DNA of 64,000 nt, taken from assembly GCF_001005725.1 (NCBI RefSeq), contig NZ_LBIC01000007.1, positions 372,001 to 436,000 of the forward strand, in the 5' to 3' direction. The position numbers and the translations under genes are program-made. Of the stretch, positions 9,517 through 19,101 are shown piece after piece (position 1 is the stretch's first letter; each line of letters opens with the position of its first letter). This DNA comes from Sphingobium chungbukense (GTDB lineage: Bacteria; Pseudomonadota; Alphaproteobacteria; Sphingomonadales; Sphingomonadaceae). The notes below the pieces were generated by a model. The model was not told the DNA's origin. It worked only from the letters and a program-made list of their open reading frames with translations, and did not search any database.

Positions 9517-10892
9517 CAGTTCTTCGCTTCCTGTAGCGCGGCGACCAGACGCGACAGGCCGATACTGTTCGAGCCTTTCACCAATATCGCGTCGCCCGCG
9601 CGTATTTCACTTTGCAAGAGATGGGTCGCCTTAGCCGTATCCGGCACATGGTCGAAGGCCATCACGCCTTTCAGCGTTTCCGCCAGAGGCTGCATTTCAT
9701 CGCCCACGAGGATGGCATAATCCACTGCTCCCGCCGTCAGCGGCTCGACCAGCCCGGCATGCAATTCCCGGCTGCGGTCGCCCAGTTCGCGCATCCCCCC
9801 CAGCACGGCGACGCGGCGCTTGGCCTGTTCCTGGCCCAATTGCTTGAGCGTGGCCGCCATGCTCAGCGGATTGGCATTATAGCTTTCATCGATCAGCAGC
9901 GCCTCACCGCCCTGGACCGGCACTATGCGCCGCTCGCCACGGCCGGGCAGCCCCGGCATCTCCGCCAATGCAAGACCAGCCGCCGCCAGATCGCCACCCA
10001 GCACCTCCACCGCCGCCAGTACCGCCAGCGCGTTGGATACCCAATGCTCGCCCGGCGCGCCGACGGTGAAGCACAGTTCCACGCCCGGTAGCGTCGCCGT
10101 GACCAGCGTGCCGCCACCCTCAGCCGGAACCATGTCGCGGGCGCGGACATCGGCAGCCGGATCGAAGCCGAAGGTCAGGATACGCGCCGCATGCTGCTCG
10201 GCCTTGGTGTAGAGCGTCGCGACATGCGGGCTGTCATAAGGGATGATCGCCGTGCCACCGGGTTCCAGGCCTTCGAAAATCTCCGCCTTGGCCTGCGCTA
10301 TCTTCTCCTCGGTGCCGAAGAATTCGATATGGGCGGGTGCGATGGCGGTGACGATGGCGACATGCGGCCGGACCTGCCGGGTCAGCGCGGCCAGTTCGCC
10401 AGCATGGTTCATGCCCATTTCGAACACGCCATAGGCCGCATCACGCGGCATGCGCGACAGACTGAGCGGCACACCGACGTGATTGTTGTAACTCTTGACC
10501 GATCGATGCACCTCGCCGGGACAAATCCGGTCCAGCGCAAGGAACAGCGCTTCCTTGGTGCCGGTCTTGCCGACAGAGCCGGTGACACCGACCACCTTGC
10601 CCTGCATCCGTGCCCGCGAGGCCCGACCCATCGCCTCCAGCGCCTGCGCGCTGTCCTGCACCAATATATGGGGCTGGGCGATCGGCTCACTGACGATAGC
10701 GCCCGCCGCACCCTGGCCGAAGGCCTTGTCGACGAAGCGATGGCCGTCCGTCGCCTCCCCCTTCATCGCGACGAACAAGTCGCCGTCCGTCACCTCCCGG
10801 CTGTCGAACGCCACGCCAGAAACGGCGAAGGGCGCCGATGCGACGCCCCCTGTTGCCTGCGCGATCTCCTCAGAGGTCCAAAGCGCGCTCAT
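9516..10892 (-). CDS. murF: UDP-MurNAc-tripeptide--D-alanyl-D-alanine ligase
   Basis: Mur ligase completing the cytoplasmic pentapeptide precursor with the D-Ala-D-Ala made by Ddl. The 458-residue sequence has the P-loop [17 protein letters not shown] (about 100-116), [25 protein letters not shown], the late [13 protein letters not shown] motif, and [15 protein letters not shown] at the C-terminus, all typical of MurF. The ATG at 10890-10892 forms ATGA with the murE stop, which decides against a Met three codons upstream. Confidence 0.97.
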   Translation of the reverse strand: MSALWTSEEIAQATGGVASAPFAVSGVAFDSREVTDGDLFVAMKGEATDGHRFVDKAFGQGAAGAIVSEPIAQPHILVQDSAQALEAMGRASRARMQGKVVGVTGSVGKTGTKEALFLALDRICPGEVHRSVKSYNNHVGVPLSLSRMPRDAAYGVFEMGMNHAGELAALTRQVRPHVAIVTAIAPAHIEFFGTEEKIAQAKAEIFEGLEPGGTAIIPYDSPHVATLYTKAEQHAARILTFGFDPAADVRARDMVPAEGGGTLVTATLPGVELCFTVGAPGEHWVSNALAVLAAVEVLGGDLAAAGLALAEMPGLPGRGERRIVPVQGGEALLIDESYNANPLSMAATLKQLGQEQAKRRVAVLGGMRELGDRSRELHAGLVEPLTAGAVDYAILVGDEMQPLAETLKGVMAFDHVPDTAKATHLLQSEIRAGDAILVKGSNSIGLSRLVAALQEAKN

Positions 10893-12331
10893 CCGGCACA
10901 TTCCCGCGCCACGGTCACATCGTCGAAAGGCAGCACACGGTCGCCTATGATCTGCCCCTGCTCATGCCCCTTGCCCGCGAGCAGCACGATATCATCCGCC
11001 CCCGCCTGCGCAATGGCGGCGGCAATGGCGGCGCGACGCCCGCCGATTTCCTCCGCCCCCGGCGCGCCCGCCATGACGGCCGCGCGGATGGAGGAAGGCT
11101 CTTCCGAACGCGGATTATCGTCGGTCACGATCACATGGTCGGCCAGCTCGGCGGCAACCTTGCCCATTTGCGGGCGCTTGCCCGCATCGCGATCCCCGCC
11201 CGCGCCGAACAGCGCGATCAGGCGCCCACGCGTATGCGGCCGCAGCGCATCGATCGCGGCACGAAGACCATCGGGCGTATGCGCATAGTCGACATAGACC
11301 GGAGCGCCCGCGCGGGTGATCACCGCCCGTTCCAGGCGCCCGCGCACCGGTTGCACCCGGCCGAGCAGTTCCAACACCCTGGCGACATCCTCGCCGCCTG
11401 CGATCACCAGGCCGGCGGCGGTCAGCGCATTGGCAGCCTGATAGGCACCGATCAGCGGCAGGTTGACCTTGTAGGACTTGCCCTCAACCTCGACCTCCAA
11501 CGTCTGGCCCAACTGGGTCGGGGTGCGGTTGGCAAGGCGCAATGCCTGCCCCTGCACCCCGACGCTCAGCACACGAAGCCCCCGCTTCGTAGCCCGCTGG
11601 AGTACCTTGCCCGACCATGCGTCATCGGCCCAGACGACCGCCGCGCCTTGCGGAGCGACCACCTCGTCGAACAGCCGCATCTTGGCCTCGAAATAGCTGT
11701 CCATGTCGCCATGATAATCGAGATGATCGCGCGACAGGTTGGTGAAGGCCGCAGCCGACACCGGCAGGCCTTCGGTGCGATACTGCGCCAGACCGTGGCT
11801 CGACGCCTCGAACGCGGCATGGGTGATGCCCTCGCGCTTGAGACCCGCCATGTTGGACAGAAAGGTCACGATGTCCGGCGTGGTCAGCCCCGTCGACACC
11901 TGATCGACCGAGGTGGTGACGCCCAGCGTACCGATCGAGGCCGAATGATGCCCCAGCATCCGCCAAAGCTGGCGCGCCAGTTCCACCGTGGATGTCTTGC
12001 CGTTGGTCCCGGTGACGGCAACGGTCACATCGGGGAAGGGCGCAAAATAACGCGCCGCCAACTGCGCAAAGAGCCGGCGCGGATTGTCGGACGCGATATG
12101 GATCGCGCCCTCGACCCTCACCTCCGGCCGAGCGACGACCGCCACGGCCCCGGCCTGCACGGCGGCGGGAATATAATCCTCGCCATTCACCCGCATGCCC
12201 TGGAAGGCCCCGAACACGGTGCCCGGCGCAACCTTCCGGTTATCGATCGCAAAGCCCGACACCGGCACATCTAGCGATGCCTGCGTGTCGGGCTTTGCAT
12301 CCAGCCCCTCGACAAGCGACCCGAAGCGCAT
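10889..12331 (-). CDS. murE: UDP-MurNAc-L-Ala-D-Glu--meso-diaminopimelate ligase
   Basis: Adds the third residue of the stem peptide. The 480-residue protein shows ATP-binding VAVTGTNGKTSTVELARQLW, AFEASSHGLAQYR, NLSRDHLDYHGDM, and VDYAHTPDGLRAAI. The sequence DDNPRSEEP contains DNPR, the motif associated with meso-diaminopimelate rather than lysine specificity. The start is the ATG at 12329-12331; further upstream Met codons fall inside ftsI. The gap to the ftsI stop is one base. Confidence 0.97.
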   Translation of the reverse strand: MRFGSLVEGLDAKPDTQASLDVPVSGFAIDNRKVAPGTVFGAFQGMRVNGEDYIPAAVQAGAVAVVARPEVRVEGAIHIASDNPRRLFAQLAARYFAPFPDVTVAVTGTNGKTSTVELARQLWRMLGHHSASIGTLGVTTSVDQVSTGLTTPDIVTFLSNMAGLKREGITHAAFEASSHGLAQYRTEGLPVSAAAFTNLSRDHLDYHGDMDSYFEAKMRLFDEVVAPQGAAVVWADDAWSGKVLQRATKRGLRVLSVGVQGQALRLANRTPTQLGQTLEVEVEGKSYKVNLPLIGAYQAANALTAAGLVIAGGEDVARVLELLGRVQPVRGRLERAVITRAGAPVYVDYAHTPDGLRAAIDALRPHTRGRLIALFGAGGDRDAGKRPQMGKVAAELADHVIVTDDNPRSEEPSSIRAAVMAGAPGAEEIGGRRAAIAAAIAQAGADDIVLLAGKGHEQGQIIGDRVLPFDDVTVARECAG

Positions 12332-12332
12332 C

Positions 12333-14033
12333 CTATTCTTTCTCCTTGTCGCCGTGCAGCAACGGCATGAGGTCGGAAATATCGACATCGCGCCGCTCGT
12401 CGGGCAGCACCCCCAGCATCGGCCCGGTGCGCTCCACCACCCGTTTCACGACAGGCGCTGCGGTCCATGCAGCCGTGCGCAGGCCATATTGGCCCGTCGC
12501 CTCGTCCATGGTGACGAGGACCACATAGCGCGGATTGTCCATTGGGAAGGCAGAAGCGAAAGTCGTCACCAGCGAAGTCTTGTTATACCGGCCCTCTTGT
12601 GGTTTTTCGGCCGAACCCGTCTTGCCGCCCACCCGGTATCCCTTGGCGTCGGCGCTGCGTCCTGTACCCGCCGCGACGATCATGCGCAACAGTTGCCGCA
12701 TCCGCGCGCTGGTCGCGGCGGAGAAGACACGGCGTCCCTCCGGCACCTCATCGGCCCGCAATTTGCGCAGCGTAGCGGGTCGCCACAGGCCGCCATTCAC
12801 GAGCGCCGCATAAGCCGAAGCGAGATGCAAAGGCGTTACGGCGATGCCATGGCCATAGGAAACGGTGAGCGTGGTGATGCGCCCCCAATTGGCAGGCCAG
12901 AGCGTCCCGGCGCGTTCGTTCAGTTCGATCGGCGCGCGCTGGTCGAAGTGCAACTCCCGGAAAAGATGCTGCAAAGGCTCCGCGCCCATCTGGTCAGCGA
13001 TGCGCGCCGTGCCGATGTTGGAGCTGTGCACCAATATCTCCGGCACGTTGATCCAGCGGCCGAGCGGATGGTCGTCCTTGATCCGGAAACCGGCAATGGC
13101 GAGCGGCGCCGTCGCATCATAGGTCTTGGACATGGAGGTCACGACCCCCCGATCCATCGCCGCGCCGATCGACAGTGGCTTGAAGGCAGAACCGAGCTCA
13201 TAGCGCGCCTGCACCATATGGTTGCAGAGCGGCGATTCGCTGCACGTCTTGCCCGCATAATTTTGCAGCTTGTTGGGATCGAAGACGGGAATCGAGGCCA
13301 TGGCGATCACTTCGCCGCTATTCACGTCCAGGATCACGCCGCCCGCGCCCTTGGCCCTGGTCTGCACCAACTGCGCATAAAGCTCGCTTTCCAGCGCGCC
13401 CTGCACCCGGCTGTCGATCGACATGGCGAAGGGTTGTCCGCGCAGGGCCGGATTGGTCAGGCGGTCGTTGAACGCGGCTTCGACCCCCATGCCGCCCTTG
13501 CCGTCGGCATTGGGCGCAAAGCCCAGAATATGCGCCGCCAGGGTGCGCTGCGGGTAGAGCCTTTCCTTCTCGCGCGGAAATTCGATGCCGATCTCGCCCA
13601 GCGCGTTCACCGCCGCGACTTCCTCGGGCAGCGCGCGGCGGCGCAGATAGGCCCAGCCCTTGCCGGTCAGCTTCTTGAGGAAAGCCGCTTCCGGCTCATC
13701 GGGAAAGATTTCGTGCAGCTTGCGGGCAAGGTCGGAAGGATCGCTGATCAGCTTGGAAGGCCGCACGGCGATGGAATAGGCGTCCATGGTCCGCGCCAAA
13801 GGCACGCCGTTGCGGTCGACGATATCGGCGCGCGCGGGCAGACCCGCCATGACGTCGCCGCCACGCCCGCCGCCCGCAAAAATCCCGACCCAGGTCAGAC
13901 GCAGGATCACCACGCCGGTGATCAGCATGAACAGGATCAGCAGCAACATCAGCCGATTATGCGCGATCGCGGTCAGGTCGACGCGCTGCTTGCCCGCTCT
14001 CGCTCCTCCCGGCTGGACGATGATCGTCGCCAT
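12333..14033 (-). CDS. ftsI: septal peptidoglycan transpeptidase FtsI (class B PBP3)
   Basis: Bitopic penicillin-binding protein that crosslinks septal peptidoglycan made by FtsW. The 566-residue protein has one membrane anchor at about 28-48, the pedestal domain, and a transpeptidase domain with catalytic SAFK at 282-285, SSN at 337-339 and KTGSAEKP from 471. It contains RAGTLWPANWGRITTLTVSYGHGI, given here only as its key features WPxNWGR and SYGHG. The start ATG at 14031-14033 is separated by one base from the ftsL stop. Beta-lactams of the PBP3-selective type would target this protein by family knowledge. Confidence 0.97.
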   Translation of the reverse strand: MATIIVQPGGARAGKQRVDLTAIAHNRLMLLLILFMLITGVVILRLTWVGIFAGGGRGGDVMAGLPARADIVDRNGVPLARTMDAYSIAVRPSKLISDPSDLARKLHEIFPDEPEAAFLKKLTGKGWAYLRRRALPEEVAAVNALGEIGIEFPREKERLYPQRTLAAHILGFAPNADGKGGMGVEAAFNDRLTNPALRGQPFAMSIDSRVQGALESELYAQLVQTRAKGAGGVILDVNSGEVIAMASIPVFDPNKLQNYAGKTCSESPLCNHMVQARYELGSAFKPLSIGAAMDRGVVTSMSKTYDATAPLAIAGFRIKDDHPLGRWINVPEILVHSSNIGTARIADQMGAEPLQHLFRELHFDQRAPIELNERAGTLWPANWGRITTLTVSYGHGIAVTPLHLASAYAALVNGGLWRPATLRKLRADEVPEGRRVFSAATSARMRQLLRMIVAAGTGRSADAKGYRVGGKTGSAEKPQEGRYNKTSLVTTFASAFPMDNPRYVVLVTMDEATGQYGLRTAAWTAAPVVKRVVERTGPMLGVLPDERRDVDISDLMPLLHGDKEKE

Positions 14034-14034
14034 T

Positions 14035-14688
14035 TCAACGATCCCCCTTGCGGCGCTCGCGCTTCGCCTGCGCCGTCAGATCGCCCATGGTGCTGTCATC
14101 CAGCAACTTGGCGTCCAGCATTGCCATCCGCTCCGCGCGGCGGGCGACAGGATTGGGCTTCGAGGTATCGGCGTCGTCCTTCGCCTTTTCCTTGGGCGTC
14201 CTGACCGGCACGGCCTTGGCGATCTTGTCGACATTATCCGCCGCATGGGCCTCGCGGATCACGGCGATGTCGCTGCGAATCTGCGTCGCGGCCGGGCTGG
14301 CCGGGACAGCCTGGGGGGCCGAGGGCAGGTCGGCGGGCGTCTGCACCATCGCCACCATCACCGGCGGCGCGACATAGTCCGGACCATTGGGCTGCACGCC
14401 GTCCAGATGCGCCAGAGCGCGCTCGCCCGCCAGATATTGTTGGGCGGTCGGCGTCGCATACATGAAATCGTCCTGATTCCAGCGCTCCAACTGGCGCATG
14501 TTGGCGCGGGCGCTGAACTCGGTCTCCAGATAGCGGATATCGGCCTTTGCCCGTGCGATCTGCACGCGCACCTTCATCAGTTCGTTGCGCTCGGTCGCGA
14601 CCTTCAGCGACACCATATAGGCCCCCAGCGCCCCCAGTGCGACGAGCAGGATCCAGATCAGGCTCTGCAATCTCTTGACCGCGATCAT
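14035..14688 (-). CDS. ftsL: cell division protein FtsL-like
   Basis: Small bitopic divisome protein; in the family it pairs with FtsB and FtsQ through a periplasmic coiled coil. The product has a short N-terminus, one hydrophobic segment at about 8-27 ([18 protein letters not shown]), and then a heptad-rich region with [19 protein letters not shown]. Position between rsmH and ftsI is the conserved place for ftsL, which carries much of the weight because the family is poorly conserved. At 217 residues it is much longer than enterobacterial FtsL (about 120) because of a low-complexity Ala/Pro-rich and then charged C-terminal extension. Start overlaps the rsmH stop (ATGA). Confidence 0.85.
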   Translation of the reverse strand: MIAVKRLQSLIWILLVALGALGAYMVSLKVATERNELMKVRVQIARAKADIRYLETEFSARANMRQLERWNQDDFMYATPTAQQYLAGERALAHLDGVQPNGPDYVAPPVMVAMVQTPADLPSAPQAVPASPAATQIRSDIAVIREAHAADNVDKIAKAVPVRTPKEKAKDDADTSKPNPVARRAERMAMLDAKLLDDSTMGDLTAQAKRERRKGDR

Positions 14689-15638
14689 GGACGGACACTC
14701 CGGGGAGAAACTGGGGCGGAAGTACGGATGGCGCTGCGTAGCGTGGCGGATCGGGCCCGGGGGTTGCGGGACAGTTCCGCCTCTCCGGGCCGCACCGCCT
14801 TGGCGGGCTTTTCGAAAGTGGGCGCATCGCCCGCCTTCTTTTCCGGCAGATGGCGCGAGCCGCCTCCTTCCCCGCCGCTCCGCTTGCGCAGGAACTGCTT
14901 GACGATGCGGTCCTCAAGGCTGTGGAAGGTCACGACTGCCAGACGGCCGCCTTCCTCCAAAATGGCCTCAGCGGCCTCCAGCCCGCGCTCCAGTTCCTCC
15001 AGCTCGCGGTTCACATGGATGCGGATCGCCTGGAATGTCCGGGTGGCCGGGTCCTTCTTGTCATGCGGTTTGTGGCCCAACGCCCGGCGCACGATGCTCG
15101 CCAACTGCGCCGTACGCTCCAGCGGACGCGCCTCGACGATGGCCTTCGCCACCCGGCGCGAGCGCGGCTCCTCGCCATAGAGGTAGAGGACGTCGGCGAT
15201 TTCCTGCTCGGCGGCAGTGTTGAGGAAATCGGCGGCATTCATTCCGCTCTGGCTCATCGTCATGTCGAGCGGGCCGTCCGACTGGAAGGAAAAGCCCCGC
15301 TCCGGCCGGTCGAGCTGCATCGAGGACACGCCGATGTCCAGCGTCACACCCGCAACCGAGGTCACGCCACGCTCCGCCAGCAAGGCTTCCATTCGCGAAA
15401 ATTCGCCCGCGATCAGAATGATGCCATTGGCGTCGGCCAGCGCCTGCCCTTCCCGGATCGCATCGGGATCGCGGTCGAAGGCAAAGACCTTCGCGCCCTT
15501 GGCCGCCATCGCGCTGCTATAGCCGCCCGCACCGAACGTGCCGTCGACATGGACCTCGCCGGGGTTGATGGCGAGGGCGTCGAGCACTTCGTCGATGAGC
15601 ACCGGAATGTGGCGATCATGATCGGAAGAGGCGCTCAC
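14685..15638 (-). CDS. rsmH: 16S rRNA (cytosine1402-N4)-methyltransferase
   Basis: SAM-dependent methyltransferase modifying C1402 in the ribosomal P site; formerly mraW. The 317-residue protein has [13 protein letters not shown] at the N-terminus, the SAM-binding [44 protein letters not shown], and late [19 protein letters not shown] plus [15 protein letters not shown]. These blocks are diagnostic. The GTG start at 15638 makes a GTGA overlap with the mraZ stop, so rsmH and mraZ are co-translated. Confidence 0.97.
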   Translation of the reverse strand: MSASSDHDRHIPVLIDEVLDALAINPGEVHVDGTFGAGGYSSAMAAKGAKVFAFDRDPDAIREGQALADANGIILIAGEFSRMEALLAERGVTSVAGVTLDIGVSSMQLDRPERGFSFQSDGPLDMTMSQSGMNAADFLNTAAEQEIADVLYLYGEEPRSRRVAKAIVEARPLERTAQLASIVRRALGHKPHDKKDPATRTFQAIRIHVNRELEELERGLEAAEAILEEGGRLAVVTFHSLEDRIVKQFLRKRSGGEGGGSRHLPEKKAGDAPTFEKPAKAVRPGEAELSRNPRARSATLRSAIRTSAPVSPRSVRP

Positions 15639-16132
15639 TTACCCCCTCCCGAGTCGCGCTGGTCCAGCCAGCGGCGGACCTTGTTGCGGATCAGTTCGGG
15701 CCGATCCTTAGAGTCGACCAGCGTTTCGGGCCTCCAGATCTGGATGTAGCGACCCACGCCGTAGAAGAAGACGGCATCGGTTATGCCATATTCATCCTTG
15801 ATATCGGGATGCATGGCGAAACGGCCGCCCTCGTCGAAATTCACCTCCTCGATGGTTCCGAGGCGACGTTCCAGTTCCAGGTCGGCATTATAGTCGCGGC
15901 CAGCAGCGCGCGCTTCGCGGGCCAGTTCCTCGACCTCCTCGAACAGATAGCGGCGGTGCGATTCTCCAAAACCCGTGGCGCAGGGGTTGCCGCCATGGAC
16001 CGAGAGAAACAGCTTGGTTTCATTGCCGCTGGAGAGCTTGACCTGCCGGCGCATCTCCAGGGGCAGCACGAACCGGCCTTTGCCGTCCGCGACGCTGAAC
16101 GCGTTGCCCGTAAAGAGAATGACTTCCGACAC
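15635..16132 (-). CDS. mraZ: transcriptional regulator MraZ
   Basis: First gene of the dcw cluster; MraZ is a DNA-binding protein with two AbrB-like SpoVT/MraZ repeats and in other bacteria represses its own promoter. The 165-residue product has [16 protein letters not shown] in repeat one and [18 protein letters not shown] in repeat two, the matching G-R-F positions being the repeat signature. It is about 15 residues longer than the E. coli protein. The start is a GTG; an AAAGGGG element lies about 13 bases upstream, which is rather far, so a weakly translated leader is possible. Confidence 0.92.
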   Translation of the reverse strand: MSEVILFTGNAFSVADGKGRFVLPLEMRRQVKLSSGNETKLFLSVHGGNPCATGFGESHRRYLFEEVEELAREARAAGRDYNADLELERRLGTIEEVNFDEGGRFAMHPDIKDEYGITDAVFFYGVGRYIQIWRPETLVDSKDRPELIRNKVRRWLDQRDSGGGK

Positions 16133-16315
16133 TTTTGGACTGCTGCCCCTTTGGTTCGCGGGCGCAGGCCGTCGCCGTCCGGATACGCCATCGCGACCCG
16201 GGCAACAGGACTAGCAAAGCCTGACAAACCCCTATGGCCATTGAATACCAAGCCACAGGGTTCAAGAAAAGGGATATTTTGGGAGAAACCGGGAAATCCT
16301 GTTTTGTTCTGGTAT
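16133..16315 (-). promoter_or_regulatory. dcw operon promoter region with GGGA direct repeats at 10-bp period
   Basis: This 183-base gap separates mraZ from the upstream membrane-protein gene and must hold the main dcw promoter. On the plus strand the tetramer GGGA occurs at 16271, 16281 and 16291, exactly ten bases apart, with 5-mers GGGAT, GGGAG and GGGAA. MraZ of E. coli binds three TGGGN repeats separated by 5 bases, so number and spacing match, although here the repeats read on the strand opposite to mraZ. A TTGAAC hexamer in the mraZ direction lies just downstream (plus-strand complement at about 16257-16262) and could be a -35 element; no convincing -10 is seen. Confidence 0.5.
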
Positions 16316-17548
16316 TTAATCTCCCTTTTCGGGTTCTTGCCGGGCCAGACGTGGTCGCGCAAGGCTGAAACGAGCCCCATTCCATGGCCCGAACAGCACC
16401 GTTCCCAACGCCGCCCAGAAAAACCCGACCAGAACCGCCCAGCGCACCGCTCCGACCAGGGCATCTCCCGTGCGCACCCAGCGCCGTCCTTCGGGTAGCG
16501 GCTGGCCCAACAGCTGCGCGACGAATTGCGGTGTGTCGGCGGTCCATTGCGCGGGGTCGAGCGGCGCGCTGGGATCGGCGAGCCACAGGCGGTCGTCGAT
16601 GAGGTCGGCATCAGCGACGATGGTCGCGCTTCCCCTTCCCACCACACAGCGCGCCACCCGCCTGCCCTCTATGATGCGGCAATCGGGAGAGGCTTTCCCG
16701 AGAACTGAAGCGGCGTAGAGGGTCAGCATCCGCCCATCGCCCAGAAAGTGACGCACCTCCCCTGCGTCCGCGTCGGGAAGCAGTTTCACCCCCAACACCT
16801 CTATCATGGCGGACAACAGGGTCACGGAGGGAGGCCGGCGCCGATCCCCCAAAGGCAGTACGAGCGGCCAGCGCAATTGCGGATCGGCAAGGATCAATGC
16901 CGTCCCGCCCCCGCTGATCCAACCATGAAGCGCGACCAGCTCATTCATCGAAAAGGCACGCGGTTGGGCAAGCAGCAACCGCTTTGCTTTGCCCAAACCC
17001 AGCGGACTATCGACCGGCTCCACCTCGAAACGCTGGCGCAGAATAGTGATGATCGGAGCATCGGCCTTGGCCGCCAATCCCTTTTCGCCTTCGCGCCAGA
17101 ACAACGGAAGACCAGTGATAACGGCCAGTTCCGGCCGTTTTCCGGGGAAGGGTTTCAAGGGCGGCTCCTTGGCAAACCACCAAGCCGCGAGTGCGAGCAG
17201 GGCGCACCCTATCCCCATGGCCCGCCGCGCTCCTGCGAAAGCCGGAATATGACGGTGGGCCAACCCAAACCCCGCCAGGGTCGCGAGTAACGCCACGCTC
17301 AGAAACCACAGTACCGGCTCGACCGCAGGCACTCGCCATGTCGCCAGAAAGGCGCAACACAATATCATCCCAGTCGCACCCGCGCTCGCCCAAAAGGCCG
17401 CGCCCACCCCCCGGCGCACCACCAACCAGGCCGCAACCGGCGCCAGCAGCAAAGCCGTCAGCATCCATCCGCGCGGATCGACCTGTCCGGTCGCCAGCAA
17501 CCCCGGCAGTCCGCCAAGCAGCACCAGCACGCCCGGCAGCCAGAGCAT
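16316..17548 (-). CDS. membrane protein with GldG/DUF4350-like soluble domain, function unknown
   Basis: About 410 residues from the ATG at 17548. The first 140 residues contain roughly four or five hydrophobic segments (for example LLAPVAAWLVV and LWFLSVALLATLAGFGLAH). They are followed by a soluble alpha/beta region with LAVITGLPLFWREGEKG, then HGWISGGGTALILADPQLRW, and IVADADLIDDRLWL. A last membrane segment lies near VRWAVLVGFFWAALGTVLFG. The soluble part resembles the GldG/DUF4350 type of glutamine-amidotransferase-like fold by eye; this is weak. The start is unclear: a TTG at 17575 is better spaced from GGGACAGG. The gene follows a small membrane-protein gene and may form an operon with it. 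Confidence 0.6.
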   Translation of the reverse strand: MLWLPGVLVLLGGLPGLLATGQVDPRGWMLTALLLAPVAAWLVVRRGVGAAFWASAGATGMILCCAFLATWRVPAVEPVLWFLSVALLATLAGFGLAHRHIPAFAGARRAMGIGCALLALAAWWFAKEPPLKPFPGKRPELAVITGLPLFWREGEKGLAAKADAPIITILRQRFEVEPVDSPLGLGKAKRLLLAQPRAFSMNELVALHGWISGGGTALILADPQLRWPLVLPLGDRRRPPSVTLLSAMIEVLGVKLLPDADAGEVRHFLGDGRMLTLYAASVLGKASPDCRIIEGRRVARCVVGRGSATIVADADLIDDRLWLADPSAPLDPAQWTADTPQFVAQLLGQPLPEGRRWVRTGDALVGAVRWAVLVGFFWAALGTVLFGPWNGARFSLARPRLARQEPEKGD

Positions 17549-17591
17549 CACCAATGTCCGAAGCGCTGCCCCCAAAGCCTGTCCCGACCGT

Positions 17592-17897
17592 TCAGCGCGA
17601 AGCCGGCGGAAGCTCGCGATCCATGGGTTTCTTGAGATTCGGGTCCGGTTGCAAATCCGGCACGATCGGTGCCTGTTCCGGCGCGGGCTGCACACCCAGT
17701 TCCGCCAGCGGCTCCTTGGGCGCCACGGCATTCACGTCCAATGTCGGCACGGTCGGCGGCGGCACGGCTGGATCATCGATCCGCGCCTTGTCGATCACGA
17801 TATTCGCCAGACCCACGAGCAACACCACGCCCGCCAGCCCGGTGAGGCCGATCTGGACACGCTGCAACCCTTCCTGTTGGCGGGGTGTTTCAGCCAT
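17592..17897 (-). CDS. small single-pass membrane protein, Pro-rich, function unknown
   Basis: A 101-residue protein with a cytoplasmic N-terminus of about 15 residues, one hydrophobic helix at about 16-33 (IGLTGLAGVVLLVGLANIV) and a periplasmic Pro/Ala/Asp-rich tail (PAVPPPTVPTLDVNAVAP) that ends PMDRELPPASR. The end overlaps the longest reading of the next gene downstream, suggesting the two are co-transcribed. I know no family. The tail composition would suit a spacer or a partner-binding region of an envelope complex, but nothing in the sequence shows a function. Confidence 0.7.
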   Translation of the reverse strand: MAETPRQQEGLQRVQIGLTGLAGVVLLVGLANIVIDKARIDDPAVPPPTVPTLDVNAVAPKEPLAELGVQPAPEQAPIVPDLQPDPNLKKPMDRELPPASR

Positions 17898-17939
17898 GAA
17901 GCGCTCTTTTTCTTTTACTGCCGAGACCCGTATCGGCGA

Positions 17940-18935
17940 TCACCGAGTGTGCGCGAGCCAGGGGAAGACAGTCAAGCCCTTCGATTCCAGCCATTCGCGA
18001 TTATAGAGCGTTGAAAGATAACGGAAACCCGTATCGCACAAAATCGTGACGATCCGCTTGCCCGGCCCAAGCTGCTTCGCCAGCGCCACCGCGCCCGCGA
18101 CATTGATGCCCGACGACAGGCCCAGGCATAGCCCTTCCTCGGCCAGCAGACGCCTGACCCACAGCAGCCCTTCCTCATCGGAAATGCGGAACTGGGTATC
18201 GATCGGCGCACCCTCCAGATTGGCGGTGATGCGGCCTTGTCCAATGCCCTCGGCCACCGAAGACCCTTCCGCCTTCAACTCGCCATGGGCATAATAATTG
18301 TAAAGCGCCGCGCCATGGGGATCGCTGAGCGCAATGATGACATTCTCGTCATGCGCCTTCAGGCCCAGCCCGACGCCGGCGATCGTTCCGCCGGTCCCCG
18401 CCGCGCAGGTGAAACCGTCGATCTGCCCGTCCATCTGGGTCCAGATTTCCTCGGCGGTGCCGATGATATGCGCCTTGCGGTTGGCGATATTGTCGAACTG
18501 GTTGGCCCAGATCGCGCCCTCTGTCTCCTCCGCCAGCCGCCGCGAGGTGTGCACGAAATGGCCGGGATTGGAATAGGGCGCCGCCGGCACCGTCACCAGT
18601 TCCGCACCCAGAGCGCGAAGCGTATCCATCTTCTCCCGGCTCTGCGTCTCGGGCATGACGATGATCGACTTGTACCCCTTGGCATTGGCGACCAGCGCCA
18701 GGCCGATGCCGGTATTGCCCGCCGTCCCTTCGACAATGGTGCCGCCGGGCTTGAGCTGCCCCTTTTCCTCGGCATCGTTGACGATGAACAGCGCCGCGCG
18801 ATCCTTCACGGAGGCGCCGGGATTGGCGAATTCGCATTTCGCGTAGATATCACAGCCCGTCTCTTGCGAGGGACCGGTGAGGCGCACCATCGGCGTGTTG
18901 CCAATCAGGGCGAGGCTATCTTTCTGAACCAGCAT
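17940..18935 (-). CDS. cysK: cysteine synthase (O-acetylserine sulfhydrylase)
   Basis: PLP enzyme making L-cysteine from O-acetylserine and sulfide. The roughly 331-residue product has IGNTPMVRL at 10-18, the PLP-lysine motif NPGASVKDRAA, the asparagine/substrate loop EGTAGNTGIGLALVA, the phosphate-binding GTGGTIAGVG, and a late SSGINVAGAVALA. All catalytic positions are intact. The ATG at 18935 is chosen because GNTPMVRL then sits at the usual distance; a longer reading to 18971 adds 12 residues not expected in the family. Cystathionine beta-synthase is less likely since no CBS domain follows. Confidence 0.93.
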   Translation of the reverse strand: MLVQKDSLALIGNTPMVRLTGPSQETGCDIYAKCEFANPGASVKDRAALFIVNDAEEKGQLKPGGTIVEGTAGNTGIGLALVANAKGYKSIIVMPETQSREKMDTLRALGAELVTVPAAPYSNPGHFVHTSRRLAEETEGAIWANQFDNIANRKAHIIGTAEEIWTQMDGQIDGFTCAAGTGGTIAGVGLGLKAHDENVIIALSDPHGAALYNYYAHGELKAEGSSVAEGIGQGRITANLEGAPIDTQFRISDEEGLLWVRRLLAEEGLCLGLSSGINVAGAVALAKQLGPGKRIVTILCDTGFRYLSTLYNREWLESKGLTVFPWLAHTR

Positions 18936-19101
18936 GGCTTCCGCATAGCGGACCAAAGGCGGCCTTGCCAAGCAAGGGAATGATGCGCGCGCGAAAGTCC
19001 CGTTTGTCTCCTATATCCTTAACCTTTCCACCACCCTTCGTCCCAGATCGGAACAGGCCGGAATCGCGAGAGGAAATGGCTAAGCTTTTCCCTTATGGTC
19101 A

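Noticed and set aside
12195..14204. A 669-codon open frame on the plus strand
   Set aside because: Opposite ftsI with its intact transpeptidase motifs; composition is antisense-like.
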